DNA of 64,000 nucleotides from Haladaptatus sp. QDMS2 (GTDB taxonomy: Archaea; Halobacteriota; Halobacteria; Halobacteriales; Halococcaceae). This document shows, piece by piece, positions 7,512-15,846 of this stretch (position 1 is its first letter; each line of letters begins with the position of its first letter). The stretch is taken from contig NZ_CP119791.1 in the NCBI RefSeq assembly GCF_029338295.1, positions 930,001 through 994,000 on the forward strand. The letters are read 5' to 3'. The notes under the pieces were generated by a model, which saw only the letters and a program-made list of their open reading frames with translations, made no database searches and was not told the DNA's origin. Made by a program: the position numbers and the translations under genes.

Positions 7512-8816
7512 ATGACTACGCCCGGCCACCTCCGTATTGGCGTTTTGAGTCTCCACTCCTCGAAAGAGACGAAGGCGATTCTCAACGCCATCGACGCGCT
7601 GGGGCACGACCCGGAATGGCTCCGGCGAGACAACACGGAAATCCGGATTCAGGACGGGACGGCCACGCTGTCGCCCGACGTGGACATCGTGATAAATCGG
7701 CTGTTGCTCTCGAAGGCAGATTACACCATCGAGGCGCTCTGCCTCGCGGATAGCATCAAGGGGTTGAAGCCGGTGCTCAACGACCCGGCGAAGGTCCTCA
7801 CGTCGATGCACAAGTACTCGACGGCGGTGCGCCTCTCGGAGGCGGGCCTGCCGGTTCCCGACCAACTACTCGCGCTCAATCCGGGTCGATTGAACGAACT
7901 GCGGTCTGCGTTCGACGACGAGGCGGTGTACAAGACCGCCATCGGAACCCACGGCGGGTGGACGTGGAAGGTCACGCCCGACGAGGTGCTCTCTCCGCAG
8001 GTTGGTAATCGGTGGGCCTTCTTACAGGAGTTCATCGAGGTGGACCCGGACCGCCATCGTGACCTTCGGGTGTACGTGGTCGGCGACGAAGTCGTCGCCG
8101 CGATGACGCGCCACGCGCCGGAGGGCGACTGGCGGACGAACGTGGCCCTCGGCGGCGAAATCGAAGATGCCACCGACGAACTCACAGCCGAGGTTCGAGA
8201 CATCGCGCTCCGGGCGACGAACGTGGTTGGCGTCGATTACGCGGGTATCGACCTCGTGGAGGGAACAGACGGCTGGTACGTCCTCGAAGTCAACCCGACC
8301 GCCGGGTTCAAGGGGCTGTTTCGCGCGACCGGAATCAACCCGGCCCCGTACATCGCAGCCCTCGCCATCGAGCGGGCAGGCGGGTCGGTGGACCGAGCGC
8401 TCGTCGCCGACCTCGCGGCCGAATTTGACGACTCGACCCCCTCATTCGTCGTCGAACAGGCGGCGGATTCACGCTCGGAGGAGCGACAGATTATCGGCTA
8501 CACGAACGAGGTGACGGTGTACGGCACGTCCGGCGCGAAGACGGTCACGGCGAAGTCGGACACGGGAGCGACCCGAACCAGCATCGACATCTCGCTCGCG
8601 GCGGAAATCGGGGCGGGCCCCATCACTGACCACACGCGCATCGTCTCCGGGAGCAACAAGAAAGGGAAGACGCGACCCGTCGTGGACGTCACCATCGAAA
8701 TTGGTGGGCGGACGCACACCCTCATGGCGAGCGTCGAAGACCGCAGCCACATGACCTACCCGGTCATCATCGGACGGGACATCCTGAAGGACTATCAGGT
8801 GAACGTCGGGGCGTGA
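7512..8816 (+). CDS. RimK-like ATP-grasp ligase fused to retropepsin-like ATP-dependent zinc protease domain
   Basis: 434 residues. Residues ~5-300 form a RimK-type ATP-grasp ligase: VYKTAIGTHGGWTW near 139 (nucleotide-binding loop), FLQEFIE, RDLRVYVVGDEVVAAM, and VLEVNPTAGFKGL near 257 (Mg2+-binding Glu/Asn). Residues ~320-434 match the PF05618 'ATP-dependent zinc protease' family, with the aspartyl-type motif SDTGATRTSID at 349-359 and a terminal GRDIL segment. RimK enzymes add glutamate to protein C-termini or make similar peptide bonds; the peptidase domain may cleave them. ATG 7512 is preferred to 7497. A clear paralog lies at 36071-37420. It is convergent with the Bat-like regulator, stops 7 bases apart. 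Confidence 0.88.
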   Translation: MTTPGHLRIGVLSLHSSKETKAILNAIDALGHDPEWLRRDNTEIRIQDGTATLSPDVDIVINRLLLSKADYTIEALCLADSIKGLKPVLNDPAKVLTSMHKYSTAVRLSEAGLPVPDQLLALNPGRLNELRSAFDDEAVYKTAIGTHGGWTWKVTPDEVLSPQVGNRWAFLQEFIEVDPDRHRDLRVYVVGDEVVAAMTRHAPEGDWRTNVALGGEIEDATDELTAEVRDIALRATNVVGVDYAGIDLVEGTDGWYVLEVNPTAGFKGLFRATGINPAPYIAALAIERAGGSVDRALVADLAAEFDDSTPSFVVEQAADSRSEERQIIGYTNEVTVYGTSGAKTVTAKSDTGATRTSIDISLAAEIGAGPITDHTRIVSGSNKKGKTRPVVDVTIEIGGRTHTLMASVEDRSHMTYPVIIGRDILKDYQVNVGA

Positions 8817-8823
8817 CGGGCGA

Positions 8824-9474
8824 TTAGCCGAGGAGGCCGGAAACGACGTGGGATTCCGCTTTCCTGAGATGTTCGTCTACGGTGCTCGGCGCACAGTCTA
8901 GATTCTTCGCGAGGTCCTTGTGTGTGGTCCGACGCGGCACTTCGTAGTAGCCTCGCTGGACGGCGGTCTTGAACACTTCCAGTTGTCGCTCGGTGAGCGG
9001 CGAGAGGAGTTCGCCGCGACCCGGTGTGTACTCGCCCGCTTGCTCGACGGAGATGTGGAGTTCGTCTGGAATCGAACAGAGCGCCTCCCTGAGCCTGTCG
9101 TGAGTGCCGACGAGCGTGACCCGAAGGCCGTCTTCCGTGTATTCGAGTGGCGTGTCGATAATGAGGGCGTTCTCGTGGACCAGCGAGATGAGTTCGCCAC
9201 CGACTTCGTCTGCGTCCACCTGAATGTAGATGTGGAAGGCGTCATCGTCCATGTCCACGAGTTCGTATGCCCGCACGTCGGGGTGGGCGGTGAGCGACCG
9301 TCCCAGTGCTCCCGGATCGCCTCGCAACCGGTACAGCAAGACGCCAGCGCCGTCCGGAAGGGAATCGACGTGTAAGAGCGCCTCGTGCGTGACTTCCGGA
9401 TGGTACTCGATTGTCTCATCGATTGGGTGGAGTGCTCGCGTGGTTGGTGAGATGACGAACTTGAGGTATTTCAT
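8824..9474 (-). CDS. Bat-like HTH-10 transcriptional regulator
   Basis: 216 residues. The N-terminal ~150 residues form the sensor-like region seen in bacterio-opsin-activator relatives. The C-terminus (about 160-212) is the HTH-10 DNA-binding domain, containing LTERQLEVFKTAVQRGYYEV and APSTVDEHLRKAES. There is no PAS or GAF domain, so it is the short form of the family. A close paralog is at 48210-48863 with the same domain plan. Its target is unknown; the adjacent convergent gene is the RimK/peptidase fusion. Confidence 0.87.
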   Translation of the reverse strand: MKYLKFVISPTTRALHPIDETIEYHPEVTHEALLHVDSLPDGAGVLLYRLRGDPGALGRSLTAHPDVRAYELVDMDDDAFHIYIQVDADEVGGELISLVHENALIIDTPLEYTEDGLRVTLVGTHDRLREALCSIPDELHISVEQAGEYTPGRGELLSPLTERQLEVFKTAVQRGYYEVPRRTTHKDLAKNLDCAPSTVDEHLRKAESHVVSGLLG

Positions 9475-9608
9475 GGTCGTTCATGCCTGCCCCCGGCACT
9501 GGCAGAAAGTCACCCAGAATCGGGGTTTAACATTGTGACAAACCCATCCAAACGTCCGGCCACCGCCGGAACATAAACCCTTTTGAGAGTTCGGGACTGT
9601 CAAAACGC

Positions 9609-9929
9609 ATGGACTGGCCCCACGACCCAGACGGTGAGGAAGGCAGCGAGGGCATGCGTAAATACGGCCACGCCATCCTCGCGAAGAAGATAAACGAAGA
9701 AGCGGACTTCCCGCTCGCGAAGGCGGACTACGTCGAGCAGTATGGGGACCACCCGATTCGCATCAACTACCAGCGCGTCGTGAGCGTCGCTGACATCTTC
9801 GAACACGTTCCAGAGGAGTCCTTCGCGGACTTCGTCGAGTTCCACAAGGCCGTCGGTCGCGGAATGCGCCGCGGTGGCTTCTGGGACTACGACACGAACG
9901 TCGAGAACCCAGACCGGCAAAAAGCGTAA
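9609..9929 (+). CDS. Conserved haloarchaeal protein (DUF5785-like)
   Basis: 106 residues, strongly acidic and soluble, starting MDWPHDPDGEEGSEGMRKYG. The whole length looks like one small domain with helix-rich segments (DYVEQYGDHPIRINYQRVVS, FADFVEFHKAVGRGMRR). I recall this pattern as a haloarchaea-specific family of unknown function, probably DUF5785. It is convergent with uridine kinase, with one base between the stops. No catalytic motif is evident. Confidence 0.7.
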   Translation: MDWPHDPDGEEGSEGMRKYGHAILAKKINEEADFPLAKADYVEQYGDHPIRINYQRVVSVADIFEHVPEESFADFVEFHKAVGRGMRRGGFWDYDTNVENPDRQKA

Positions 9930-9930
9930 G

Positions 9931-10590
9931 TTACTCAGGTCGCCCGGGACTCGACGCCTCTCGTAATTCCGTCGCGGTGCCGTTGATTTCTGCCTGTACC
10001 TTGTCCGCGAGCAGGTTTACCGCCACCCGATTCGCTCCTTCTGGGATGATGAGGTCTGCGTGTTTCTTCGTCGGTTCGACGAACTGTTCGTGCATCGGTT
10101 TGACTGTGTTCAGATACTGCTGGATGACGCCGTCCAGGTCACGACCCCGGTCGATGACGTCGCGGCGGATGCGCCGGAGGATACGCACGTCGGCGTCGGT
10201 TTCGACGTACACCCGGAGGTCCATCATGTCGTTCAGCGCCTCGTCGTAGAGCGAGAAGATGCCTTCGAGGACGATGACGTCCGTTGGCGCGACGGTGATG
10301 CGTTCGTCCCGGCGGTTGTGGATAGTAAAGTCGTACTGGGGCATCTCGATGCGCTGGCCCTCCATGAGCGCGCGCATGTGCTCGCGGACGAGTTCCCACT
10401 CGAAGGCGTTCGGGTGGTCGTAGTTGACCTCGGCGCGTTCTTCCATGTCGAGGTGTGAGAGGTCCTTGTAGTAGTTGTCGAGCGGGATGCGGGTGACCGA
10501 ATCGCCTGCGCCCTCGGTGAGTTCGCGGGCGACGGTCGTCTTCCCGGCACCGGTACCGCCCGCGATGCCGATGACGAACGAGGGAATCAT
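9931..10590 (-). CDS. udk: Uridine kinase
   Basis: 219 residues. The Walker A motif GIAGGTGAGKTT is at residues 8-19, followed by the uridine/cytidine kinase signature LDNYYKDLSHLDMEERAEVNYDHP and the LID-like region RRIRRDVIDRGRDLDGV. It phosphorylates uridine or cytidine to the monophosphate in pyrimidine salvage. It is divergent from the peroxiredoxin gene, with 135 bases between the starts. Confidence 0.92.
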   Translation of the reverse strand: MIPSFVIGIAGGTGAGKTTVARELTEGAGDSVTRIPLDNYYKDLSHLDMEERAEVNYDHPNAFEWELVREHMRALMEGQRIEMPQYDFTIHNRRDERITVAPTDVIVLEGIFSLYDEALNDMMDLRVYVETDADVRILRRIRRDVIDRGRDLDGVIQQYLNTVKPMHEQFVEPTKKHADLIIPEGANRVAVNLLADKVQAEINGTATELREASSPGRPE

Positions 10591-10693
10591 CGTTTCCCGA
10601 CTCCGTGGGCAGGCAGTTTTAATCTGCGGATTTCGATTGTTCTGGGTTCTACCGAGGGGCAGTCTTTCCTCTGGAAGTGCTCTCAGAACGGCA

Positions 10694-10702
10694 ACATATA
10701 TG
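10694..10702 (+). promoter_or_regulatory. TATA box of peroxiredoxin gene
   Basis: ACATATATG lies 24-32 bases before ATG 10726, the spacing of a leaderless haloarchaeal transcript. The alternative ATG at 10711 would be only 9-17 bases away, so this element supports 10726 as the start. Confidence 0.55.
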
Positions 10703-10725
10703 CCTCCGAGATGAGATGTCAGGGT

Positions 10726-11250
10726 ATGTTATCAGTGGGGAGTCACGCGCCGTCGTTTTCTTTGGCGGGCGTGCAAAATGGGGGACGTGAATCGTACGAC
10801 CTAACAACGCACACGTCGGCCGGGAATGCAGTGTTGGTGCTGTTCTACCCGTTCGATTTTAGCCCGGCGTGTACGCAGGAACTGTGCAGTGTTCGGGACG
10901 CAGAGTGGTTTACGCTTGTTGACGACCTGCACGTGTGGGGCATCTCGACCGATTCGACGTACGCCCACGAGCAGTTCGCGGCGGCATACCAGTTTCAATT
11001 CCCCCTGCTGTCAGACACAGACGGCAGCGTGGCGTCGGCGTTCGGCGTCCTGTACGACGAGTGGGAGGAACACAAGCACGTCCCGAAGCGAGCGGTGTTT
11101 CTCGTCGATAGCGACCAGACGATTCGGTACGCCTGGGCCACCGACGACGCTTACGACGAACCGGAACTGTCCGCCATCAAACGAGCACTCGACGAATTGG
11201 GTTCGTTCCGAGCAGACTTCACGCAGTCGGACGGGGTGTTCGACTCGTAG
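10726..11250 (+). CDS. Peroxiredoxin (AhpC/TSA family)
   Basis: 174 residues, thioredoxin fold. The peroxidatic cysteine is in FYPFDFSPACTQELCSVRD (about residues 45-60), with a second cysteine five residues later as in the BCP/AhpE-like CTxELC group. LLSDTDGSVASAFGV and KHVPKRAVFLVDSDQTIRY are family strands. It reduces peroxides using a thiol donor in the cytoplasm. The start was moved to 10726 because the upstream MRCQG extension is atypical and would lie too close to the TATA box. Confidence 0.9.
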   Translation: MLSVGSHAPSFSLAGVQNGGRESYDLTTHTSAGNAVLVLFYPFDFSPACTQELCSVRDAEWFTLVDDLHVWGISTDSTYAHEQFAAAYQFQFPLLSDTDGSVASAFGVLYDEWEEHKHVPKRAVFLVDSDQTIRYAWATDDAYDEPELSAIKRALDELGSFRADFTQSDGVFDS

Positions 11251-11304
11251 ACGAAATCACATCGAAAAGAAAGATACGCGCGGACTTCGTAGGGCCGACC
11301 AACC

Positions 11305-12075
11305 GTGACGAACACGCAGATAACGCTGATCCAAATCGACAACTACGGGCCCTGGACGGTCACGCCGGAACCACGCCGCGAAGTCGACCTCCAGACCCTC
11401 CAGTCGCGATTGTACGCCGACCTCTCACAACTGTTCGGGAACCGCGATGGCTACATCTTCTTCAGTCGCTTCGACAACATGATTGCCGTGAGCAATGGGC
11501 TCTCGATTGCGGACCACGCCCGGATTCAGGAGTCCGTGCGCAACCGCTACCCGGTGACTGTGAGCCTGAGCGTCGCGACGGGAACGACGCCGATTCAGGC
11601 GCTCGAAGACGCCACAAGTCAGTTACAGGAGGCGGGCAGCGCACAGGACAAGACGCGGACGGAAATCCTCCGGGGGCGCACCATCGACGAGGAGTTCCGA
11701 ACGACTGAGGACGTGCAACTCGCTCACTTCGACGTAAACGACGCGACGGGCCAGTACACGGACCGACTGAACGAATTTGACACGTTCATCAACATCGAGC
11801 AGGGCTACGCCGAACTGATGCGCTACATGCGCGAGGAAAACGGGGCGCTCTCGTTTTTCGTCGGTGGGGACAACATCATCGCCGTCTGTCCTGACATGGA
11901 CGAGGCAGCGTACCAGGGCGCAATCGACCACGTCCGCGAGGCCGTGAACGTCGAACTCAAGGTCGGTGTCGGCCGGGCGCGCTCTCCACAGGACGCTGGT
12001 ATGGCGGCAAAACACGCCCTCGAGACGTGCCGGGCCGTCGGGACGTCCGTCGAATTCGACTTCGAAACGGCGTAA
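11305..12075 (+). CDS. arfA: GTP cyclohydrolase III (GTP cyclohydrolase IIa)
   Basis: 256 residues from a GTG start. The protein is two tandem nucleotide-cyclase-like halves; the glycine-rich FFVGGDNIIAVCPDM (second half) and YIFFSRFDNMIAVSNGL (first half) are the repeated active-site strands typical of archaeal ArfA/MptA-unrelated GCH III. It opens GTP to a formylamino-pyrimidine, the first step of archaeal riboflavin and F420 chromophore synthesis. It stands alone between the peroxiredoxin and CBS genes. Confidence 0.93.
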   Translation: MTNTQITLIQIDNYGPWTVTPEPRREVDLQTLQSRLYADLSQLFGNRDGYIFFSRFDNMIAVSNGLSIADHARIQESVRNRYPVTVSLSVATGTTPIQALEDATSQLQEAGSAQDKTRTEILRGRTIDEEFRTTEDVQLAHFDVNDATGQYTDRLNEFDTFINIEQGYAELMRYMREENGALSFFVGGDNIIAVCPDMDEAAYQGAIDHVREAVNVELKVGVGRARSPQDAGMAAKHALETCRAVGTSVEFDFETA

Positions 12076-12150
12076 TTACTCACATACGGCGGGCGTATGC
12101 TTAAACGTGATGGGGGTAGCTTTTAGCCATAGTGTGCCAACTATTCTCAT

Positions 12151-12699
12151 ATGGAAGATACCGTCACGATTCGGGATGTGATGACGCGCGAATTTATCGG
12201 GGTGAGTGAGTCCGATTCGGCCGTGAACACGGCACACCTCCTACGCGAAGAAGGGCAGGGCTGTGCCGTGGTACTCCGCGGACAAGAGGCAGTTGGGCTC
12301 GTTACCGAAGGCGACATGCTGGCGCTCTTTTTGAACGGCGCGAACCCGGAAAAGGCGACGGTCTCTGACGTGATGCATCCGGGCATCGTGACCGTCGGCG
12401 ACGATATGTCCCTCGAAGAAGCAGCCGGAATGCTCACTCGTGGCGATGCCGGCCGACTGGTGGTCTTAGAAAACGAGAAACCTGTCGGAATTGTCACTGA
12501 AAAAGACCTCGTCACGGCATCAATCCTCGGGCATCTCGGACTCTCCGAAGAAACTGAGATCGAACCGAACATATCAGAGGTTGACCAGCTCGATACGGAA
12601 TACTCGAATCAGAGCATCTGTGAGGTCTGTGGGTCGCTTACGCGCGATTTGGTAAACGTGAATGGCCAACTCGTTTGCACCGATTGTCGTGACATTTGA
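12151..12699 (+). CDS. CBS-domain pair protein with C-terminal zinc ribbon
   Basis: 182 residues. Two CBS motifs are visible: VMTREFIGVSESDSAVNTAHLL...VGLVTEGDM (residues ~10-65) and VMHPGIVTVGDDMSLEEAA...PVGIVTEKDL (~70-125). The tail has CEVCGSLTRDLVNVNGQLVC followed by TDC, a four-cysteine zinc ribbon. CBS pairs usually bind adenosyl nucleotides and report energy state, and the ribbon suggests binding to nucleic acid or protein. No fused effector enzyme is present and no partner gene is adjacent. Confidence 0.85.
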   Translation: MEDTVTIRDVMTREFIGVSESDSAVNTAHLLREEGQGCAVVLRGQEAVGLVTEGDMLALFLNGANPEKATVSDVMHPGIVTVGDDMSLEEAAGMLTRGDAGRLVVLENEKPVGIVTEKDLVTASILGHLGLSEETEIEPNISEVDQLDTEYSNQSICEVCGSLTRDLVNVNGQLVCTDCRDI

Positions 12700-12762
12700 A
12701 CGGCGCTTTTATTTCGACAATTAATCAAAACCACGCCAGGGAGTCACATATTCAAGGGTAGT

Positions 12763-12770
12763 TTTATAAA
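12763..12770 (+). promoter_or_regulatory. TATA box of the Liv-type binding protein gene
   Basis: TTTATAAA lies 26-33 bases before ATG 12796. This spacing indicates a leaderless mRNA and an independent promoter for the binding-protein gene. Confidence 0.6.
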
Positions 12771-12795
12771 CTTCACGACCAATAGAGCGAGTTGT

Positions 12796-14169
12796 ATGGC
12801 ACCAAATAACGAACGCCGTAAATTCCTCAAGGGACTCGGCGCAGCAGGGATTGCTGGATTGGCCGGCTGTATCGGCAGCCCAGGCGACGACGGAACGACG
12901 ACGACGGGTGATGGCGGTGGAAACGGAACCGGTACCACAGATGGTGGCGGTGGCAACGGTGGCGGCGATGGTGGCCCCGACATCATCACGGTCATTGGCT
13001 ATCCCGAATCCGGTATCCAACTGTTTCGTGACTACTACAACCTGAGCGATGGAAGTGAACAGATCCTCGTTCCCGACGGATTGCAATCGACCACGCTTCC
13101 GGACCAGGTCGGTAACGACATGGCGAACGTAACCGGGACGGCTCCCGCGGCGGGCGGTCCGAACCAGGAAGCGTTCAGCCAACTATTCCAGGACGAGTTC
13201 AACGCGGCACCGTCCGTGTTCACCTCTCAGTCGTACGACTCGGTCGCACTCCTCATTCTCGCGAACGTCGCTGCCGGCGAGAACAACGGCACGTCGATTC
13301 GCGACCAGATGCGCCGTGTTGCAAATCCGGAAGGTGAAGAGTTCGGTCCAGCGAACCTCTCGGAGGCAGTCGAGGCCGTTGCCGCAGGCGACGACATCAA
13401 CTACCAGGGTGCATCCTCTGCGACGAACTTCAACGAGCTGGGTGACCCAGCGTCCGCAGCCTACTCCATCTGGGAGTTCGACCGCGCGAACCAGACCACG
13501 CCCACGCTCGAAACGCAGAGCTTCGAGGGTGACAACCCAGAAGGCTCCGGCGCGATGGCCGACTCGGCCCCCGGCGGCACGGACCGCGAAGTAAAAGTCG
13601 GAATCCTCCTGCCCGAGACCGGTGACCTCGCGGCAGTCGGGCGACCGATGATCAGCGCAGCACGCCTCCCGGCACTGCAAATCAACGACGCGAACCCGGC
13701 TGGTATCTCCGTCGATGCACAGGTCGAAGACACGCAGACGTCGCCCGACTCCGGTGTCGCAGCGGCACAGTCGCTCGTCAACGCCGGCTACCCGGCCGTC
13801 TGTGGGTCCGCCTCGTCCGGTGTGAACGTCCCTGTCTCACAGCAGGTGTTCATCCCGAACCAGGTCGTCGGTTGCTCGCCGTCCTCGACGGCGCTGTCCG
13901 TCTCGAACCTGGACGACGACGACTACATCTTCCGGACGGCACCGTCCGACTTCCTGCAGGGCCGTGTCATGGCACAGGTCGCCTCCGAACGCCTCGGGGG
14001 AGCCTCCGCTGCGACGCTGTTCGTCAACAACGACTACGGCCAGCAGCTGTCCGACCGCTTCGCGGACGTCTTCGAGAGCCAGTTCGGCGGCACCATCACG
14101 AACAAGGTGGCGTTCAACATCGGCGAGTCCTCGTACACGTCGGTCATCGAGCAAGTCCTCGGTCAGTAA
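12796..14169 (+). CDS. Branched-chain amino acid-type ABC transporter substrate-binding lipoprotein, circularly permuted
   Basis: 457 residues. The N-terminus has a Tat motif (ERRKFLKGLG) and a lipobox (GLAGC, Cys25), then a Gly/Asp/Thr-rich linker to residue 60. The order of the Peripla_BP_6 domain is reversed. Residues 61-246 (PDIITVIGYPESGIQLFRDY onward) correspond to the usual C-terminal half. Residues 265-457 (VKVGILLPETGDLAAVGRPM onward, ending YTSVIEQVLGQ) correspond to the usual N-terminal half. The ancestral joint would read VLGQ|PDIITVIGY. Both halves look complete and the total length is normal, so the protein may still fold. The livHMGF permease genes are nearby on the other strand, beyond a lipoprotein gene; this gene has its own promoter. 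Confidence 0.87.
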   Translation: MAPNNERRKFLKGLGAAGIAGLAGCIGSPGDDGTTTTGDGGGNGTGTTDGGGGNGGGDGGPDIITVIGYPESGIQLFRDYYNLSDGSEQILVPDGLQSTTLPDQVGNDMANVTGTAPAAGGPNQEAFSQLFQDEFNAAPSVFTSQSYDSVALLILANVAAGENNGTSIRDQMRRVANPEGEEFGPANLSEAVEAVAAGDDINYQGASSATNFNELGDPASAAYSIWEFDRANQTTPTLETQSFEGDNPEGSGAMADSAPGGTDREVKVGILLPETGDLAAVGRPMISAARLPALQINDANPAGISVDAQVEDTQTSPDSGVAAAQSLVNAGYPAVCGSASSGVNVPVSQQVFIPNQVVGCSPSSTALSVSNLDDDDYIFRTAPSDFLQGRVMAQVASERLGGASAATLFVNNDYGQQLSDRFADVFESQFGGTITNKVAFNIGESSYTSVIEQVLGQ

Positions 14170-14217
14170 ATCGACCACTTTTCTTTCGACGCGAGACGAC
14201 GAGCCGCAGGGTTCTCG

Positions 14218-15063
14218 CTACGATTGATACGGCTTCACCGTCGTCGTCGCCTTCTCATCCCCGTCGCGCCAGAGCATGGTGTAGTGCATCTTCCTCCCTT
14301 CCGCAGACGACCCGAGCGACGGCGTGTACGGGTAGGACCACGTCGTTGTCGCCCCCGCTTTCACATCCAATGCCACCTTCTGCACCGGCGTGTAGGCGAC
14401 TTGCGGTCCGATTCGGTTGAGTGCGCCGACGAACGTGCCGTCCGTCGTGCCCGTATTTTCGACGATGAGAGTGAGCGTCACGTTCTCACCTGCTCGTACT
14501 GACTCGGGTGTCGTAAATTCGCGGACGGCGAAGTTCGTCGGGTCGGTGGCGAGTTGTGCAGTCGTTTCTTCGGAGAGCGGATGCACCTCGTCTCGCCACC
14601 GAATCGAAATTTCTTGTGACGCTACCGGTTTCGGCACTTGGAAAACCAGATACCCACCCGTGGACTGCTCGTACCTAGTGGACCGATACTCCCAGAGGGT
14701 CCCGACGTCCGACCCATAGCTGGTATCGAGCGCGCCAAACTCGTTTTCCGCTATTCTGAGGTTGAACTTACCACGTTCCAGCGGGTCGTCGGTTTCCGTT
14801 CGCACTCGGGCGATGACGAACTGTTGGTCTCGCTCGCCGACGACGCCGATGGAGTCGGGGGAATTCAGGCTCACCACTTCGGGAGTAACGTGAACGTCGG
14901 TGACGGTTACGCTGGGCGCGTCCGGTGTTTGCTGGGTCGTCCCGCTTGTCGTAGATTCGGGGCTTTCCGACCCGCTCGGTTGCGCGCTCGTGCAACCGGC
15001 GACGAACGCGAGGCCGAGGCCGCCGATTCGCAGCAGGTCGCGTCGCGTGGGGGAGGACATCAT
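14218..15063 (-). CDS. Tat-exported lipoprotein, function unknown
   Basis: 281 residues. The signal TRRDLLRIGGLGLAFVAGC holds the twin arginines and a lipobox with the lipidated Cys near residue 24, followed by a Ser/Thr/Pro-rich linker. The mature part is all-beta in character; residues ~180-260 (VRAGENVTLTLIVENTGTTD) look like a CARDB/adhesion-type beta sandwich. It lies just downstream of livF on the same strand and may be transcribed with it. There is no evidence that it binds substrate. Confidence 0.78.
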   Translation of the reverse strand: MMSSPTRRDLLRIGGLGLAFVAGCTSAQPSGSESPESTTSGTTQQTPDAPSVTVTDVHVTPEVVSLNSPDSIGVVGERDQQFVIARVRTETDDPLERGKFNLRIAENEFGALDTSYGSDVGTLWEYRSTRYEQSTGGYLVFQVPKPVASQEISIRWRDEVHPLSEETTAQLATDPTNFAVREFTTPESVRAGENVTLTLIVENTGTTDGTFVGALNRIGPQVAYTPVQKVALDVKAGATTTWSYPYTPSLGSSAEGRKMHYTMLWRDGDEKATTTVKPYQS

Positions 15064-15138
15064 GTAGCATTGCTATGGTAATTTGCCATAAGCTTTCGGT
15101 GGACGCACCGACTAAAAAATGAAACTCCGCGACCGAAC

Positions 15139-15846
15139 TTAACCGCCGAGGAACTCCTGGCGCACTTCCTGGTCGCCGAGGAGCGCCTCGCCCGTGTCCA
15201 TGAAGCGGTTGCGGCCGTTCGCGAGCACGTAGCCGCGGTCACACCGCCGGAGGGCTTCTTTCGCGTTCTGTTCAACCATCATGATGGCCGTGCCAGCGTC
15301 GTTGATTTCGTCGATTTTGTCGAACATCTCCATTACGAGGTCCGGGGCGAGGCCCGCGGACGGCTCGTCGAGCAAGAGGAGTTCGGGTTCGAGCATGAGC
15401 GCCCGACCCATTGCGAGCATCTGGCGCTGACCACCGGACATCGTCCCCGCCTTCTGGTTCTTTCGCTCCTTGAGGATGGGAAAGCGTTCGTACACCGCGT
15501 TGAGGGCGTCCTGTGGGACCTCCTCTAAGATGTACGCGCCCATCTCCAGGTTCTCCTGAACCGTGAGCGTCGGGAAGATGTTCTCGTTCTGTGGGACGTA
15601 GCCGATGCCCTTGTGGATAATCTCCTCCGGTCGCAGTCCCGAAATCTCCTCGTCTTTGAACTCGACGCTCCCGCCCATGTGGGTGGTGAGCCCGAACACC
15701 GACTTCATCACCGTCGATTTGCCCGCGCCGTTCGGGCCGACGATGGTCACGTATTCGCTATTGCCGACTTCCATCTCCACGTCGTGGAGAATCTGGAGGT
15801 CCTTGCCGTAGCCGGCGTCCAAGTCGCGGACTTCGAGCAGGCTCAT
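15139..15846 (-). CDS. livF: Branched-chain amino acid ABC transporter, ATP-binding protein LivF
   Basis: 235 residues. Walker A is GPNGAGKST (about 37-45), the ABC signature is MSGGQRQMLAMGRALM, and Walker B is LLLLDEPSAGLAP, the form usual for LivF. It powers uptake through LivHM. Its start overlaps the livG stop by four bases (ATGA), and it is the last gene of the four-gene livHMGF operon. Confidence 0.95.
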   Translation of the reverse strand: MSLLEVRDLDAGYGKDLQILHDVEMEVGNSEYVTIVGPNGAGKSTVMKSVFGLTTHMGGSVEFKDEEISGLRPEEIIHKGIGYVPQNENIFPTLTVQENLEMGAYILEEVPQDALNAVYERFPILKERKNQKAGTMSGGQRQMLAMGRALMLEPELLLLDEPSAGLAPDLVMEMFDKIDEINDAGTAIMMVEQNAKEALRRCDRGYVLANGRNRFMDTGEALLGDQEVRQEFLGG

